DNA of 52,893 nucleotides from Bombilactobacillus bombi (GCF_013607485.1 NZ_SCHP01000008.1:1-52893); one strand, 5' to 3'. Positions 18,954-27,674 are shown, counted from the stretch's first letter. Numbers and translations: made by a program. The notes: generated by a model from the sequence alone, not told the origin.

Positions 18954-20420
18954 TTGAAACTGCAATTAAAAACACCACTATTATTTATCCCAGTTTTTAT
19001 TTATTTTTTTATTTTCCGCTATTTTTTGATTCTTGGTGGCGATGATTTCTTTTGGTGGGGTGAACATGGACAGTATTTGCTAACTCATAATTTTGTTGCA
19101 CCTAATCTGCCAATTTATGGAGGTTCAGGTAATGGACGTTATTTAGGTAATCTTTTAGAGATTTTTACTACGCGTCATTTATTGTTAGCGATGTTAGTCT
19201 ATGCTAGTTGTTGTACTATGCTGTTGCTGTTAATTTATAAGCTCGGCGATTGTACTTTAATATCTTTTATAGGAGGAATCTTAGGTACTACTTTATTACC
19301 TACGGGATTATTTACAGATGTTTTGGCTTGGAATGCCGGGTTCGTGAACTATGTTCCCCCGATGATTACAATTTTGTGGTTACTTTACCTGAATTATCAG
19401 CCACACCATGATAATTTTTTATTGTGCTGGTTAACCTTGCTGATCATGTTAGTGGGACAATTATTCCTCGAAAGTATGACCCTTTTACAGTTGTTTTTCA
19501 TAATAGTAATTATAGGATGGCAAAAATTCCAGCAAAAGCATGTTTATCGTTTTAATATTTATGGACTGGCTGGAGCACTAATAGGCGCAGCCATCATGGC
19601 AGCTCATCCTTCTTATTATCTTCATACTAATAATTACCGGCAATTAGTTACTAGTTTTAATCAGATAATCCACAATTATATTTATCAGACACATTTTTAT
19701 TTTTTAACTTTTAATATCGGTTTAAATTTAGTTTTAGCACTGCTCGTTTTAGGGCTATTATGGCACTCAACTAATTTAATGGTAAGAGTTGTTATCAGTG
19801 GTCTTACTGTAATTTTTATTGGCTATTTAATCTATATTAGTAATTATATTCAACAGCGAATTAATGATATCTTTATTATTCAAAATTTACCCAGACAAAT
19901 TGCTATAATTGATAGTATAGTCATGACTGGCTTTTGGTTATTGATACTTATAATTGCTCTACTATTCTTACCAAATTCTTATCGTTATAAGATTATTACT
20001 TTTCAATTAGCTGGTTTTTTGTCTATTGCTCCCTTTTTTATAATTAATAATCCTTTACGCATTCGTGAGTATTTTTGTAATTATATATTTATGCTCTTAA
20101 CTGCTATTACGTTAGCTAATTATTTAATATCAACTTATCTTTCTTCTCAAAGGATATTCTCTAAACCAAGGTATCAATGTATTATTTTACTAATTACAGC
20201 AGCATTAGCTTTACATACTTTAACAATTATGAGTACTAATCATTATGTTAATGAAATTAGAACCAGTAATTCTGCGTGGCTTTCTGGCCAGCAAAGTCAA
20301 TTACGGCAACATGTGCCCTTTCGCAATTATGTAAAAGGATTTGATCGACTTATTGATCAACATCCTCAATATTATCGTTTTCGCCAGCAATTTAACTTTA
20401 TTGAAAAATTTTGGCGTTAA
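18954..20420 (+). CDS. DUF6056-type polytopic membrane protein (putative GT-C glycosyltransferase)
   Basis: 488 residues with about twelve transmembrane spans. The first outside loop has GGDDFFWWG and SGNGRYLGNL, and a later loop has LAWNAGFVNYVPP. These Asp-Asp, NGR-x2-G and NY motifs recur in the protein encoded at 24111-25442 and are typical of DUF6056-like proteins, which resemble lipid-linked sugar transferases. It starts at TTG 18954 behind TAGGAGA. A short C-terminal tail faces outside. Its position among SLAP and wall-hydrolase genes suggests a role in building a surface polymer; the product is unknown. Confidence 0.75.
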   Translation: MKLQLKTPLLFIPVFIYFFIFRYFLILGGDDFFWWGEHGQYLLTHNFVAPNLPIYGGSGNGRYLGNLLEIFTTRHLLLAMLVYASCCTMLLLLIYKLGDCTLISFIGGILGTTLLPTGLFTDVLAWNAGFVNYVPPMITILWLLYLNYQPHHDNFLLCWLTLLIMLVGQLFLESMTLLQLFFIIVIIGWQKFQQKHVYRFNIYGLAGALIGAAIMAAHPSYYLHTNNYRQLVTSFNQIIHNYIYQTHFYFLTFNIGLNLVLALLVLGLLWHSTNLMVRVVISGLTVIFIGYLIYISNYIQQRINDIFIIQNLPRQIAIIDSIVMTGFWLLILIIALLFLPNSYRYKIITFQLAGFLSIAPFFIINNPLRIREYFCNYIFMLLTAITLANYLISTYLSSQRIFSKPRYQCIILLITAALALHTLTIMSTNHYVNEIRTSNSAWLSGQQSQLRQHVPFRNYVKGFDRLIDQHPQYYRFRQQFNFIEKFWR

Positions 20421-20424
20421 AAAT

Positions 20425-20455
20425 AAAAATGCCAGCTTTATTAGCTGACATTTTA
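20425..20455. terminator. Terminator between converging genes
   Basis: AAAATG(C)CAGCT TTATT AGCTGACATTTT hairpin with A and T runs on both sides, between stops at 20420 and 20462. Confidence 0.75.
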
Positions 20456-20461
20456 TTAGCA

Positions 20462-21409
20462 CTATTTATTTGGTATGGCACGGGTTACTGTACATTGATT
20501 ATCTAAAACCCACTCATTGCTGGATACTCGGTAGTAAGTATGCCCATCATAAGTCGTGGTTTTATCAGTTAGCCAGCTAGAGCCCCCACTTACTAAACGT
20601 GATGGCTTCCAAGTCATTGTTACTCCATCATCACCTAATTTATACAAGTGGGTAGCACTCAAACTATCTAGCACTTTGATAACACCCTTATCGCTGTTAT
20701 CTTCAGCTACCGGGGTATTATTGGCTGAATTATCATCATTAAGCCTGCCATAATGATACTGTACTAATTGATAGAACTGCCACATTGTGTAGCCCCATTT
20801 ATTAAAATAGCCAATCGGATCAGTATGACCACCAGCACTTGGATGATATTGGTTAATAGCATTATGAGACCAAATGGTGCCGTAACCTCTTTCATCTGCT
20901 AATGATGGAGTTAAACCGTAACGTTTCAACATTACAGCAGTGAAATATGCTTGGTTATTGACGGAACGTGCGAAATCGTCATAATTATTGACCTCACACA
21001 ATTCAATCTGAATCATCCGACTATTAGCCCAAGGACCAGCTCCCCAGACACCATAGTCAGCACTATGAATCTGTAAAATGTTATTAGCATCAGCAAAAGC
21101 ATGCACATATGCTTGAATATTAGGCCACTCCCGGTTAAAGTAAGTAACCTCATCCCAGGCTGAAGCATTGGAATCTGCTGTTTCATGAATAACTACACCC
21201 TCTGGCTTGCCAACACCATTGCGATAACCAAACTTCTGGTCAAAAGTTCCATTAACTTGATGAATCTCATTGGGCTGAATATTATTCTGCTCAATGTATT
21301 CATTAATCGTTTGTGCTTGCGCAGTCTGAGCAAAACTCAAACTACACAAAAATACTACTAAACCTACAATCGGCTTCCACAAACGGATAATCCGTTGTCT
21401 TAAATCCAT
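20462..21409 (-). CDS. Secreted N-acetylmuramoyl-L-alanine amidase with SLAP domain
   Basis: 315 residues. The signal peptide ends near AQTAQA (~32). The Amidase_2/PGRP domain spans ~55-220: VVIHETAD with the zinc ligand His75, YVHAFADANN, the WSHNAIN block (His182) and GGHTDPIGYFNKWGYTMW with the last metal ligand. It cleaves the bond between MurNAc and L-alanine. An acidic Asn-rich linker (~223-245) leads into one SLAP domain (~246-310). The architecture parallels the two glucosaminidases, giving the island both glycan- and amide-cutting wall enzymes on the same anchor. Confidence 0.93.
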   Translation of the reverse strand: MDLRQRIIRLWKPIVGLVVFLCSLSFAQTAQAQTINEYIEQNNIQPNEIHQVNGTFDQKFGYRNGVGKPEGVVIHETADSNASAWDEVTYFNREWPNIQAYVHAFADANNILQIHSADYGVWGAGPWANSRMIQIELCEVNNYDDFARSVNNQAYFTAVMLKRYGLTPSLADERGYGTIWSHNAINQYHPSAGGHTDPIGYFNKWGYTMWQFYQLVQYHYGRLNDDNSANNTPVAEDNSDKGVIKVLDSLSATHLYKLGDDGVTMTWKPSRLVSGGSSWLTDKTTTYDGHTYYRVSSNEWVLDNQCTVTRAIPNK

Positions 21410-21532
21410 TTAAACCTCTCCTTTTGATAACCTACCTCTACCATTCTAACAAGTAATAATAATGGCAACAATACTTGTAAGCAATGTGTAACACAAACGC
21501 AAACTTTCTGAATTAATATCAGAATAGGGCAT

Positions 21533-21571
21533 TAAAAAAGTACTGATAGCTGTTGCATCAGTACTTTTTAA
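21533..21571. terminator. Bidirectional terminator
   Basis: AAAAGTACTGAT / ATCAGTACTTTT perfect hairpin with A and T runs. It lies ~300 bp downstream of the small membrane-protein gene at 21879, so that gene's transcript probably has a long 3' tail. Confidence 0.8.
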
Positions 21572-21595
21572 CGTAAACCAAATGTATTGGGGGAG

Positions 21596-21774
21596 AGGTG
21601 TTTGCATGATGATGTTTAGGGGGGTCTTCGAAGAGATATCTCCAACATAAAATTGAGAAATATTAAGGGTACTTTCAGCCAGTATGAATATCCTTAATGA
21701 ACTAATCTTAATAGTCATATTCTCAAGTATCAGCATTAGTGACAAACATCATCATAAACTTCAGGCAAACACCT
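21596..21774. repeat. Imperfect inverted repeat around a 126-bp core
   Basis: The left arm AGGTGTTTGCATGATGATGTTT (split here as AGGTGTTTGC and ATGATGATGTTT) is mirrored on the right by AAACATCATCAT and GCAAACACCT, with a 9-nt insertion between the two halves. It could be a folded RNA or a small mobile-element relic. Confidence 0.5.
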
Positions 21775-21878
21775 GACGATTATGGTTCACCTTCAAATTA
21801 TAACTTGTTTTGGTCATTAAATACAAGTGCAAATAAAAATGCGATGTTTACAGCTAATTACTTAGTCACACTATGCTA

Positions 21879-22082
21879 TTATAGTAGTAGAATTGCTGCG
21901 GTGGCTAAAATGCAGGTTACCCAGATTACTGGTGAGACTGCCAGAATTACCAGTAATTGCTTGGTGGTTATCGGAGTGTCGTCCATTAACTTTGCATTTA
22001 CCAAGCGGGTGATGCGTTTTAGAACTGTGCTAGACGTCTGTCTTGAAGTTACAAGATAGGCGTTTTTTGTTTGTAATGCCAT
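21879..22082 (-). CDS. Small single-span membrane protein behind a LexA box (putative SOS-induced)
   Basis: 67 residues from ATG 22082, with a strong AAGGAGG 6 nt upstream. The N-terminal ~43 residues are soluble, Ser/Thr/Arg/Lys-rich. Residues ~44-67 are one hydrophobic helix (LLVILAVSPVIWVTC...) that ends the protein, so it is probably a tail-anchored or N-in membrane peptide. It has no similarity that I recognise. The promoter contains a perfect Gram-positive LexA box between -35 and -10, so it should be made on DNA damage. Known SOS peptides of this type (YneA in Bacillus, SosA in Staphylococcus) are small single-span proteins that delay division. The gene call is firm; the role is inferred. 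Confidence 0.82.
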   Translation of the reverse strand: MALQTKNAYLVTSRQTSSTVLKRITRLVNAKLMDDTPITTKQLLVILAVSPVIWVTCILATAAILLL

Positions 22083-22115
22083 ATAATTGCCTCCTTACTT
22101 CCTAACTACTCTTTT

Positions 22116-22144
22116 ATTATACGAACATTTGTTCGGTATTGCAA
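22116..22144 (-). promoter_or_regulatory. Sigma-A promoter with LexA (SOS) box in the spacer
   Basis: On the minus strand: -35 TTGCAA (22139-22144), a 17-bp spacer, -10 TATAAT (22116-22121). The spacer contains CGAACAAATGTTCG (22122-22135), which fits the Bacillus-type LexA consensus CGAACRNRYGTTCG at every position. A repressor bound there would block the promoter completely. Confidence 0.88.
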
Positions 22145-22166
22145 GGTAGACAATTCCTATATAAAA

Positions 22167-22193
22167 ATAGCCGGGACATAATGTCCCAGCTAA
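22167..22193 (-). terminator. Intrinsic terminator of the M24 peptidase gene
   Basis: AGCTGGGAC ATTAT GTCCCGGCT hairpin followed on the minus strand by ATTTTTAT, ~25 bp past the stop at 22217. Confidence 0.8.
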
Positions 22194-22216
22194 AACTGCT
22201 ATATTTAAATAACTTA

Positions 22217-23269
22217 TTAAAGTTCAATCCAGTCTTTACTAGCTTGCGTGAGCATGTGTACCTGTCCGGTATTATCTAAATAAAGGTCATCTTCAATACG
22301 CACACCACCTTGATGAGGGAGATAAATTCCGGGTTCAATAGTAAAAGTCATTTGAGCTGGCAACACTTCTGTACTGGCAGCATTTAATGTTGGATATTCG
22401 TGACATTCTCGACCCACACTGTGACCGGTACCGTGCATATATTGAGGCCCATAACCACGCTGAGCAATATAATCATGGGCAAAAGCATCGATAGCCTTCA
22501 ACGGCTGATCTAAATAAATTTGGTCAATAGTTGCCCGTTGGGCAGCCAGTACTAATTGGTAAACTTCTTGCAGTTCTTCACTGACGCTGCCAACAGCGAC
22601 GGTGCGGGTGATATCAGAATCATAACCGTGATAGACAAAGCCAAAATCCAATACTACTAACTCATGTTCGGCAATGAGCTTATCACTGGCACTGCCATGA
22701 GGCATTGCAGAACGAATTCCTGACGCTACAATAGTGGCAAATGAAGTCGCACTCGCGCCTAATTTTTTACCCAAATATTCCATTTCATTGGCAACGGCTA
22801 ATTCACTGACGCCGGGTTTAAGATAATTAAGAGTCTCCTCAAAAACTTGATCAGCAATTTGAGCCGCTTTTTGAACGCGCGCAATTTCAGCGGAGGTTTT
22901 CACCATGCGAATTTTTTCCACAAGATTACTGGAATCAAGCAACTGCCAACTCTGATGGTTCAGCTGGCGAAAGGTGCTGACATTCAAAAAATCTGGTTCA
23001 ATGATGAGCTGGTGGATTTGTTGCTGCACTAAAAACTGCACCAAACTAATTTGAGCGCGATCAACAATTACAAACTGAGGAACTAAGGCCTTAATTTCGG
23101 CAAAGAAGCGGCCATCAGTATATAAATACACCTGCTGTGGCGTAATGATGATTAAGCCTTCATAATCAGTAAATTCTAATAAATAACTAAGATTGGCTGG
23201 CCGACTCACTAACAAGGCATCGGCCTTTTTAGCGGCTATTTCTTGACGAATTTGGGTAAATTTATCCAT
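22217..23269 (-). CDS. Xaa-Pro peptidase, M24 family
   Basis: A 350-residue cytosolic metallopeptidase that removes residues before proline from peptides (aminopeptidase P/prolidase type). The N-terminal creatinase-like domain is ~1-125 and the pita-bread catalytic domain ~130-345. All five metal ligands are visible: Asp208 (VLDFG), Asp219 (SDITRT), His283 (GTGHSVG), Glu312 (TIEPG) and Glu326 (GVRIED). GGAGG lies at good spacing before ATG 23269. It starts 12 bp after the MgtC-family gene, so the two are co-transcribed. Proline-rich peptide use is a normal trait of lactobacilli. Confidence 0.95.
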   Translation of the reverse strand: MDKFTQIRQEIAAKKADALLVSRPANLSYLLEFTDYEGLIIITPQQVYLYTDGRFFAEIKALVPQFVIVDRAQISLVQFLVQQQIHQLIIEPDFLNVSTFRQLNHQSWQLLDSSNLVEKIRMVKTSAEIARVQKAAQIADQVFEETLNYLKPGVSELAVANEMEYLGKKLGASATSFATIVASGIRSAMPHGSASDKLIAEHELVVLDFGFVYHGYDSDITRTVAVGSVSEELQEVYQLVLAAQRATIDQIYLDQPLKAIDAFAHDYIAQRGYGPQYMHGTGHSVGRECHEYPTLNAASTEVLPAQMTFTIEPGIYLPHQGGVRIEDDLYLDNTGQVHMLTQASKDWIEL

Positions 23270-23281
23270 GGATAATACCTC

Positions 23282-23989
23282 CTACACGCTCACCATCTTG
23301 ATGGCAATTACATTTTCATTCATTGATATATCCTCGATGATATCAGCATAGTTCATCTTATTAGGAATCTCAATATCATAGACGTTAGTGTAGATATGAT
23401 TATTGGCGTCCGCTTGATCGACGTTAAAGTTGACATCCCGCACCACGATATCATGTTCATCAAAGTAGTCTTGAATAAAGATTTTGGTTTCTTTTTTGTG
23501 ACGGTATTGAATCATGATTTTTTTAACAGGAGTAATATGCAAAATCCGCTTTAAAGCTCCCAATACTAAGAAGATTACGACAGTTCCAGCAATGGCAATA
23601 TCATAATTGCCCATCCCGACAGCCAAGCCTAACCCAGCTACGGTCCACAGACTGGCTGCCGTGGTTAAGCCGCGGACTACTTGATGATGTACCAAAATAG
23701 TCCCTGCACCTAAGAAACCGACACCACTAACAACTTGGGCCGTTAGACGAGCTTCATCAGCGCGGATAACTCCGGAATACTGGGGGTAGCGGCTGGCCAT
23801 AAGCAAAGCATTAAAGCCAATTTCTTTTTGAATCATGGCAATAATACAAGCTCCGACACAGACTAGAATATGGGTGCGAATACCAGCGGAATGATTCTTT
23901 TGCTGACGATTATAACCAATGACGCCAGCACATAAGACTGATAGAACCAAGCGCAAGACAATCTCCCAAAGTGACAAATGTAAATCCAT
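23282..23989 (-). CDS. MgtC/SapB family membrane protein
   Basis: 235 residues: four to five spans in the first ~150 residues with the family blocks RLVLSVLCAGVIGYNRQ, SAGIRTHILVCVGAC, AQVVSGVGFLGAGTI and GLTTAASLWTVAGLG, then a ~75-residue soluble C-terminal domain (ACT-like). Family members affect Mg2+ homeostasis or membrane ATPase activity; none is a proven transporter. It is first in a two-gene operon with the Xaa-Pro peptidase; a functional link is not obvious. Confidence 0.93.
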   Translation of the reverse strand: MDLHLSLWEIVLRLVLSVLCAGVIGYNRQQKNHSAGIRTHILVCVGACIIAMIQKEIGFNALLMASRYPQYSGVIRADEARLTAQVVSGVGFLGAGTILVHHQVVRGLTTAASLWTVAGLGLAVGMGNYDIAIAGTVVIFLVLGALKRILHITPVKKIMIQYRHKKETKIFIQDYFDEHDIVVRDVNFNVDQADANNHIYTNVYDIEIPNKMNYADIIEDISMNENVIAIKMVSV

Positions 23990-24110
23990 TAATTGGGCCC
24001 CCTTCCCTGCTTAGGTTTATAATTGTTCTATTATACTCACTTTGGTCTAAAAGGCAAAAATCAGCAAGCGTTTCCCAATATTCGAAAATATCGAACTTCG
24101 GAAAATGTTA

Positions 24111-25442
24111 TTAATGTTTAATTTTCTTTAGTCCCGAAAAATAATGATAAAAATATTCATCCATATACTCACCGGATTTCTGGGAAATATCGGGCATACC
24201 ATAATTAACGGAAAATTTACTCTTTGGATAATAACTTAGTGGCGGTATCTTTACGGTTGTATGACCCTGCTGAAGTTGCTGATTGATATATTCATAACGC
24301 TGATAAATTGCCTGTGATGATTGAAACCAATCGTGAATTCCCCAATTTACATAGAAAATACTACCAATACATATAATTAACATGATAGCTTCACCTAAAA
24401 ATTTTCTTATACGCAAAAAATAATCCAAATTGTCAGGCAAAAGTGTTAAAACCGCAATAAGTAAAAAGATTATTCCACCAAAATAAGCACGGCCACCATC
24501 CCAGGTATAAATTGGTGCAATTACTAAGGCCATAATTGCTAATCCACCAGCTATTATAAAAAATAAAGAGATAGCTGTTTTAGACAAACTAAAATAGTAC
24601 GTTTTCATTATTATAACCATTAATGCAGTCAAAATTAATAATCCTAGATAATAATGGGAAATTGTTAAAATTACATTTATACAGCCGTTAAATACTTTAG
24701 CAAAATACGGTTGATTACTAGAATTAAAAATTGTGATCTGCCCTGATGTCCGTTTTTGATTTGCTGGAGCAAATAATAAGCACAAATATCCAATTACTAA
24801 TATAACAAAATTAATAACTTTTCTAATTGAAAACGATTTTTTTAAGATTGCTTGTCTATAAAACATAAGAAATATACTTAATATAATTGCTGCAAAAGAC
24901 GTATTTTCATTTCCCCAGCCTGCTATAAAACTCAAAAACGGCATTATATAAAATGCCCAGCGTTTTGTCTGTTTTGTATTACATAATTCTTCACTAAAGT
25001 TGCCAATTAAATATAGCAAAATAATAGTTGTCAGCCAAAGATAATTACCTGCACCCGCTTTCCACAAAACCGTTTGACCAAAAGCAGGAATATTAAAAAT
25101 TAAAAGTGCTAGTAATATGATATATTTTTTTATGGAATGATGTTTTTTAACACTAATTATAAAAATTAAAAATGTCAATAAACAAAAAACTGCTGCATTT
25201 AATATTGCAAATATAAGAAGGGGGACATTATCTAATATTCGATATATTAATTGCCCAAAAAAACGGCCATTACCACCGACACAGTAATCTTGCCAAGTTA
25301 GCTGAATAATTTTAATTAGTGACAATTTTGTCTCTAATAAATCATCTGCATACAATGGTGTTTTTAAGCTTAAGATAAAAATAAATATGTATTCTATTGC
25401 CAAAATGCAATACCAACGCCATTTAAACTTACTAATCAGCAT
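24111..25442 (-). CDS. DUF6056-type polytopic membrane protein (putative GT-C glycosyltransferase)
   Basis: 443 residues from ATG 25442, which has GGAGG 5 nt upstream; that ribosome site overlaps an in-frame ATG 12 nt earlier, so the longer form is unlikely. About eleven spans. The first outside loop has YADDLLETK and VGGNGRFFGQLI and the third LWKAGAGNYLW, matching the acidic pair, NGR and NY motifs of the protein at 18954. Overall identity is low, so they are distant paralogues. Probable lipid-linked sugar transfer for a wall polymer. It is transcribed away from a small membrane-protein gene that starts 47 bp away. Confidence 0.75.
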   Translation of the reverse strand: MLISKFKWRWYCILAIEYIFIFILSLKTPLYADDLLETKLSLIKIIQLTWQDYCVGGNGRFFGQLIYRILDNVPLLIFAILNAAVFCLLTFLIFIISVKKHHSIKKYIILLALLIFNIPAFGQTVLWKAGAGNYLWLTTIILLYLIGNFSEELCNTKQTKRWAFYIMPFLSFIAGWGNENTSFAAIILSIFLMFYRQAILKKSFSIRKVINFVILVIGYLCLLFAPANQKRTSGQITIFNSSNQPYFAKVFNGCINVILTISHYYLGLLILTALMVIIMKTYYFSLSKTAISLFFIIAGGLAIMALVIAPIYTWDGGRAYFGGIIFLLIAVLTLLPDNLDYFLRIRKFLGEAIMLIICIGSIFYVNWGIHDWFQSSQAIYQRYEYINQQLQQGHTTVKIPPLSYYPKSKFSVNYGMPDISQKSGEYMDEYFYHYFSGLKKIKH

Positions 25443-25488
25443 AAAATCCTCCATAATGTTTACTAAAATTAAGATTGGGAGCTACGAA

Positions 25489-25737
25489 ATGAAAAAAAAT
25501 ATAGTTAATATTGTTTATTGGGTTATTTTATTTATTGGTGCTTTTTTAATATTAATATCCCAAATTTTAGCAAGTAACATTAGAACTTGCCAATTAAATT
25601 TATCCAAAACTATTATTCACTGCATGCAAGCTACTGGAACTACAATTATCATTGCAAATATTATCATATTCTTAAATACCATCTTATTTAATAACCTATT
25701 TTTGATTAATAGAAAACATAACAAAGCAGGACTGTGA
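25489..25737 (+). CDS. Small two-span membrane protein
   Basis: 82 residues from ATG 25489 (GGGAG 7 nt ahead). In-frame ATGs further upstream overlap the divergent gene's start and lack a ribosome site. It has two hydrophobic helices (~6-25 and ~42-66) and basic ends, and no recognisable family. It is divergent from the DUF6056-type gene and may share its promoter region. Confidence 0.6.
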   Translation: MKKNIVNIVYWVILFIGAFLILISQILASNIRTCQLNLSKTIIHCMQATGTTIIIANIIIFLNTILFNNLFLINRKHNKAGL

Positions 25738-25763
25738 CTAATTAGGTCATAGTCCTGCTTTCA
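25722..25763. terminator. Bidirectional terminator
   Basis: AAAGCAGGACT(G)TGAC / GTCATAGTCCTGCTTT hairpin overlapping the stop at 25737 and pointing also at the CAP-domain gene (stop 25798). Confidence 0.8.
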
Positions 25764-25797
25764 ACTAAGAACAAATGTAAATCTATTACTTATACTT

Positions 25798-26841
25798 TTA
25801 CTTGCCTGGATTTGCAAAAATTTCTACAACATAGTATCGATTAGCAGTTTTATTTAGGTAAACGCCAATGCCTATATCTGTAAAATCAGGATTGATAAGA
25901 GTTGCATATTGAGAAGAAAAATTATGAAACTTCAGCATATTTAGCGCTACAATCTGCTCAAGAGTTGAATTTTGATCAGGGATATAGTTAACAATCTCAT
26001 TATAATTGTTTTGTGTATGGGGATAAATTTGTTGTGTTAAAATTGTTGTCCAATCTTGTCCATTGGGGCGTACACTACCAAAAATTTTTGCCTGCTCTTG
26101 TGCCCTCGTAGCTGCTGCATTCATTAATCCAGCATGATGGTGTAAAGGAGCAAGTCCCCTTTGGCTGCGCTCAGTATTAATAGCAGAATAAATAGATTCA
26201 CTGATTGTTTCAGGATCATTATTGTTTACTGGAGTTACATTATTAGGTTTATTAGAATCTGAATTATCAACAATTCCAAAATCAGCTATATATTTAACAT
26301 CACTATTCTGTAATGGGCGACTAGATCTCATATATTGATCAGAAATATATTCATTAGTAGAAATACGGAAGAAATATTCGCCATGCTTGTTTTTGACGAC
26401 ATTGGATACTTTCCATACTGATTTTTCAGGAAAACGTGTATTATCTTTAAGATAGCTTCGCGATGAATTATTAAAGATAACTGGTGCTTTACTAATAATG
26501 GTACCTAACAATTGTCCTTCATTATTAACATTTTGGGGACTAAAATTGGTATAACTATCGTCATCCCTGAGCCATTCATGGGAAGATACTTGGTAAAAGT
26601 AATGTCCATTCATTATTTTAACTTGGCCCACACGCCAGTCACTTTTCGCAACTAATAGGCGTGAAACTTTAAATACACCGTCGTCTGTATACAAATGTGC
26701 TGCTGGAAGTTTGGATACTGTAGCAACATTATAGTTAAAGTCATTCGCATTGGCCTTGGCTGAACGAACATTAGTCATCAAACCAATAGCCATTAAAAGT
26801 GAGACACCTGTTATTCCATGTAATATTTTATGAGTTTTCAT
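25798..26841 (-). CDS. Secreted CAP (SCP/PR1) domain protein with SLAP domains
   Basis: 347 residues. Signal peptide 1-30 (SAKA-NA). Two SLAP-type repeats lie at ~40-100 (AAHLYTDDGVFKVSRLL...YQVSSHEWL) and ~105-170, here at the N terminus rather than the C terminus. After a Pro/Asn linker the CAP domain covers ~212-345 with INTERSQRGLAPL, SVRPNGQDWTTIL, NEIVNY, MLKFHNFSSQYATLINPDFTDIGIG and the closing YYVVEIFA strand. Bacterial CAP proteins are secreted and mostly of unknown activity; the usual His/Glu cluster is only partly kept (NEIV and FHNFS). Confidence 0.9.
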   Translation of the reverse strand: MKTHKILHGITGVSLLMAIGLMTNVRSAKANANDFNYNVATVSKLPAAHLYTDDGVFKVSRLLVAKSDWRVGQVKIMNGHYFYQVSSHEWLRDDDSYTNFSPQNVNNEGQLLGTIISKAPVIFNNSSRSYLKDNTRFPEKSVWKVSNVVKNKHGEYFFRISTNEYISDQYMRSSRPLQNSDVKYIADFGIVDNSDSNKPNNVTPVNNNDPETISESIYSAINTERSQRGLAPLHHHAGLMNAAATRAQEQAKIFGSVRPNGQDWTTILTQQIYPHTQNNYNEIVNYIPDQNSTLEQIVALNMLKFHNFSSQYATLINPDFTDIGIGVYLNKTANRYYVVEIFANPGK

Positions 26842-26962
26842 TCATTTTACCTCTTAATTAAGATTACTATTTATTATAATACAAACTACTTCAGTATACT
26901 GTTATTAATCATTAAAAACTATATTTTTAAAAAACTTATATTTGTTAATTTTATTAATTCAC

Positions 26963-26996
26963 AAAAACACCTCGGTAATTTTGCCGAGGTGTTTGG
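26963..26996 (-). terminator. Intrinsic terminator
   Basis: AAACACCTCGG TAATTTTG CCGAGGTGTTT perfect hairpin downstream of the DUF2922 gene, with a T run (GTGTTTTTGT) on the minus strand. Confidence 0.8.
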
Positions 26997-27022
26997 AGTA
27001 GGTTATCATTATTTTTTAATTA

Positions 27023-27235
27023 TTAAAACAAGGGTAATTCGTTAGTTTCGACATATTTAGCCGAAATGGGCTTAAAGTAAATTTGTTCATTGTCCCGCAT
27101 GAATAATTGTGCATCAGCGATTGTCTGCATTTGAGCTCGGACGCGCTCAGCGTCTAAGTTCTGATCGACATATTTTAATGCTAAAGTCCGTTTTTTACCT
27201 GTTTCTGATTGAAATCCTAATTGTAAAACGCGCAT
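27023..27235 (-). CDS. DUF2922 family protein
   Basis: 70 residues with the DUF2922 pattern: LQLGFQSETGKKRTLALKY at the start, then a QTIADAQLF helix and a closing strand. It is soluble and likely forms a small beta-alpha fold. It pairs with the DUF1659 gene 21 bp upstream, as in many Firmicutes. No function is established. Start ATG 27235 behind AGGAGG. Confidence 0.9.
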   Translation of the reverse strand: MRVLQLGFQSETGKKRTLALKYVDQNLDAERVRAQMQTIADAQLFMRDNEQIYFKPISAKYVETNELPLF

Positions 27236-27256
27236 AATTATTGTCCTCCTTATATT

Positions 27257-27475
27257 CTAATTAGTTGCCAAAATGGTGGAATGAACAGTGATATCGGCAC
27301 TTGCCAATTGTAAATCACTGCCTAAATTGGCTAAGGCTGTTCCGACAGCTATCACTTGTTCGTCACTGGGATTAGCAATCATATTCGCCAGATGTTGTTG
27401 AATGAGATCGACTTTACCAGCTTGGGCGAATTGATAATTAACGGCGGTACTGAGCCAATTGTGTGTTGTTTTCAT
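27257..27475 (-). CDS. DUF1659 family protein
   Basis: 72 residues. It precedes and is co-transcribed with the DUF2922 gene, the usual arrangement of these two small families. The ATG at 27475 follows AAGGAGGTAAGTATC. The sequence is mostly helical and Ala/Leu-rich with no membrane span. Role unknown; conserved pairing suggests that the two products act together. Confidence 0.85.
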   Translation of the reverse strand: MKTTHNWLSTAVNYQFAQAGKVDLIQQHLANMIANPSDEQVIAVGTALANLGSDLQLASADITVHSTILATN

Positions 27476-27674
27476 GATACTTACCTCCTTGAATTTGGTA
27501 GGCTAACTACTGGCCAGCAATTATTGTCTACACCCCTAGTAACGTTTAAAAAACAAAAAACGGAACTAATCCAAGCAATTAGGTTTATTTTTTTATAAAT
27601 CAGTTTATAATAGATGTTGGTATTCGGTTTTACCTGCTCATAATTTATTATGGAGATTGTGAACTAGTTGTTAC

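Larger units (their letters stand above)
21410..21878. other. Intergenic region with terminator and large inverted repeat
   Basis: No convincing gene: short frames on both strands lack ribosome sites or run through the terminator hairpin. It contains the terminator at 21533-21571 and a long imperfect inverted repeat (21596-21617 with 21744-21774). Confidence 0.5.

Noticed and set aside
21446-21745. Minus-strand 99-codon frame
   Set aside because: Runs straight through the terminator hairpin at 21533-21571, with no ribosome site.
21739-22059. Plus-strand 106-codon frame starting at GTG
   Set aside because: No ribosome site, and its second half is antisense to the small SOS-type gene, which has a promoter and AAGGAGG. 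Its first half has protein-like composition but lies in the right arm of the inverted repeat.
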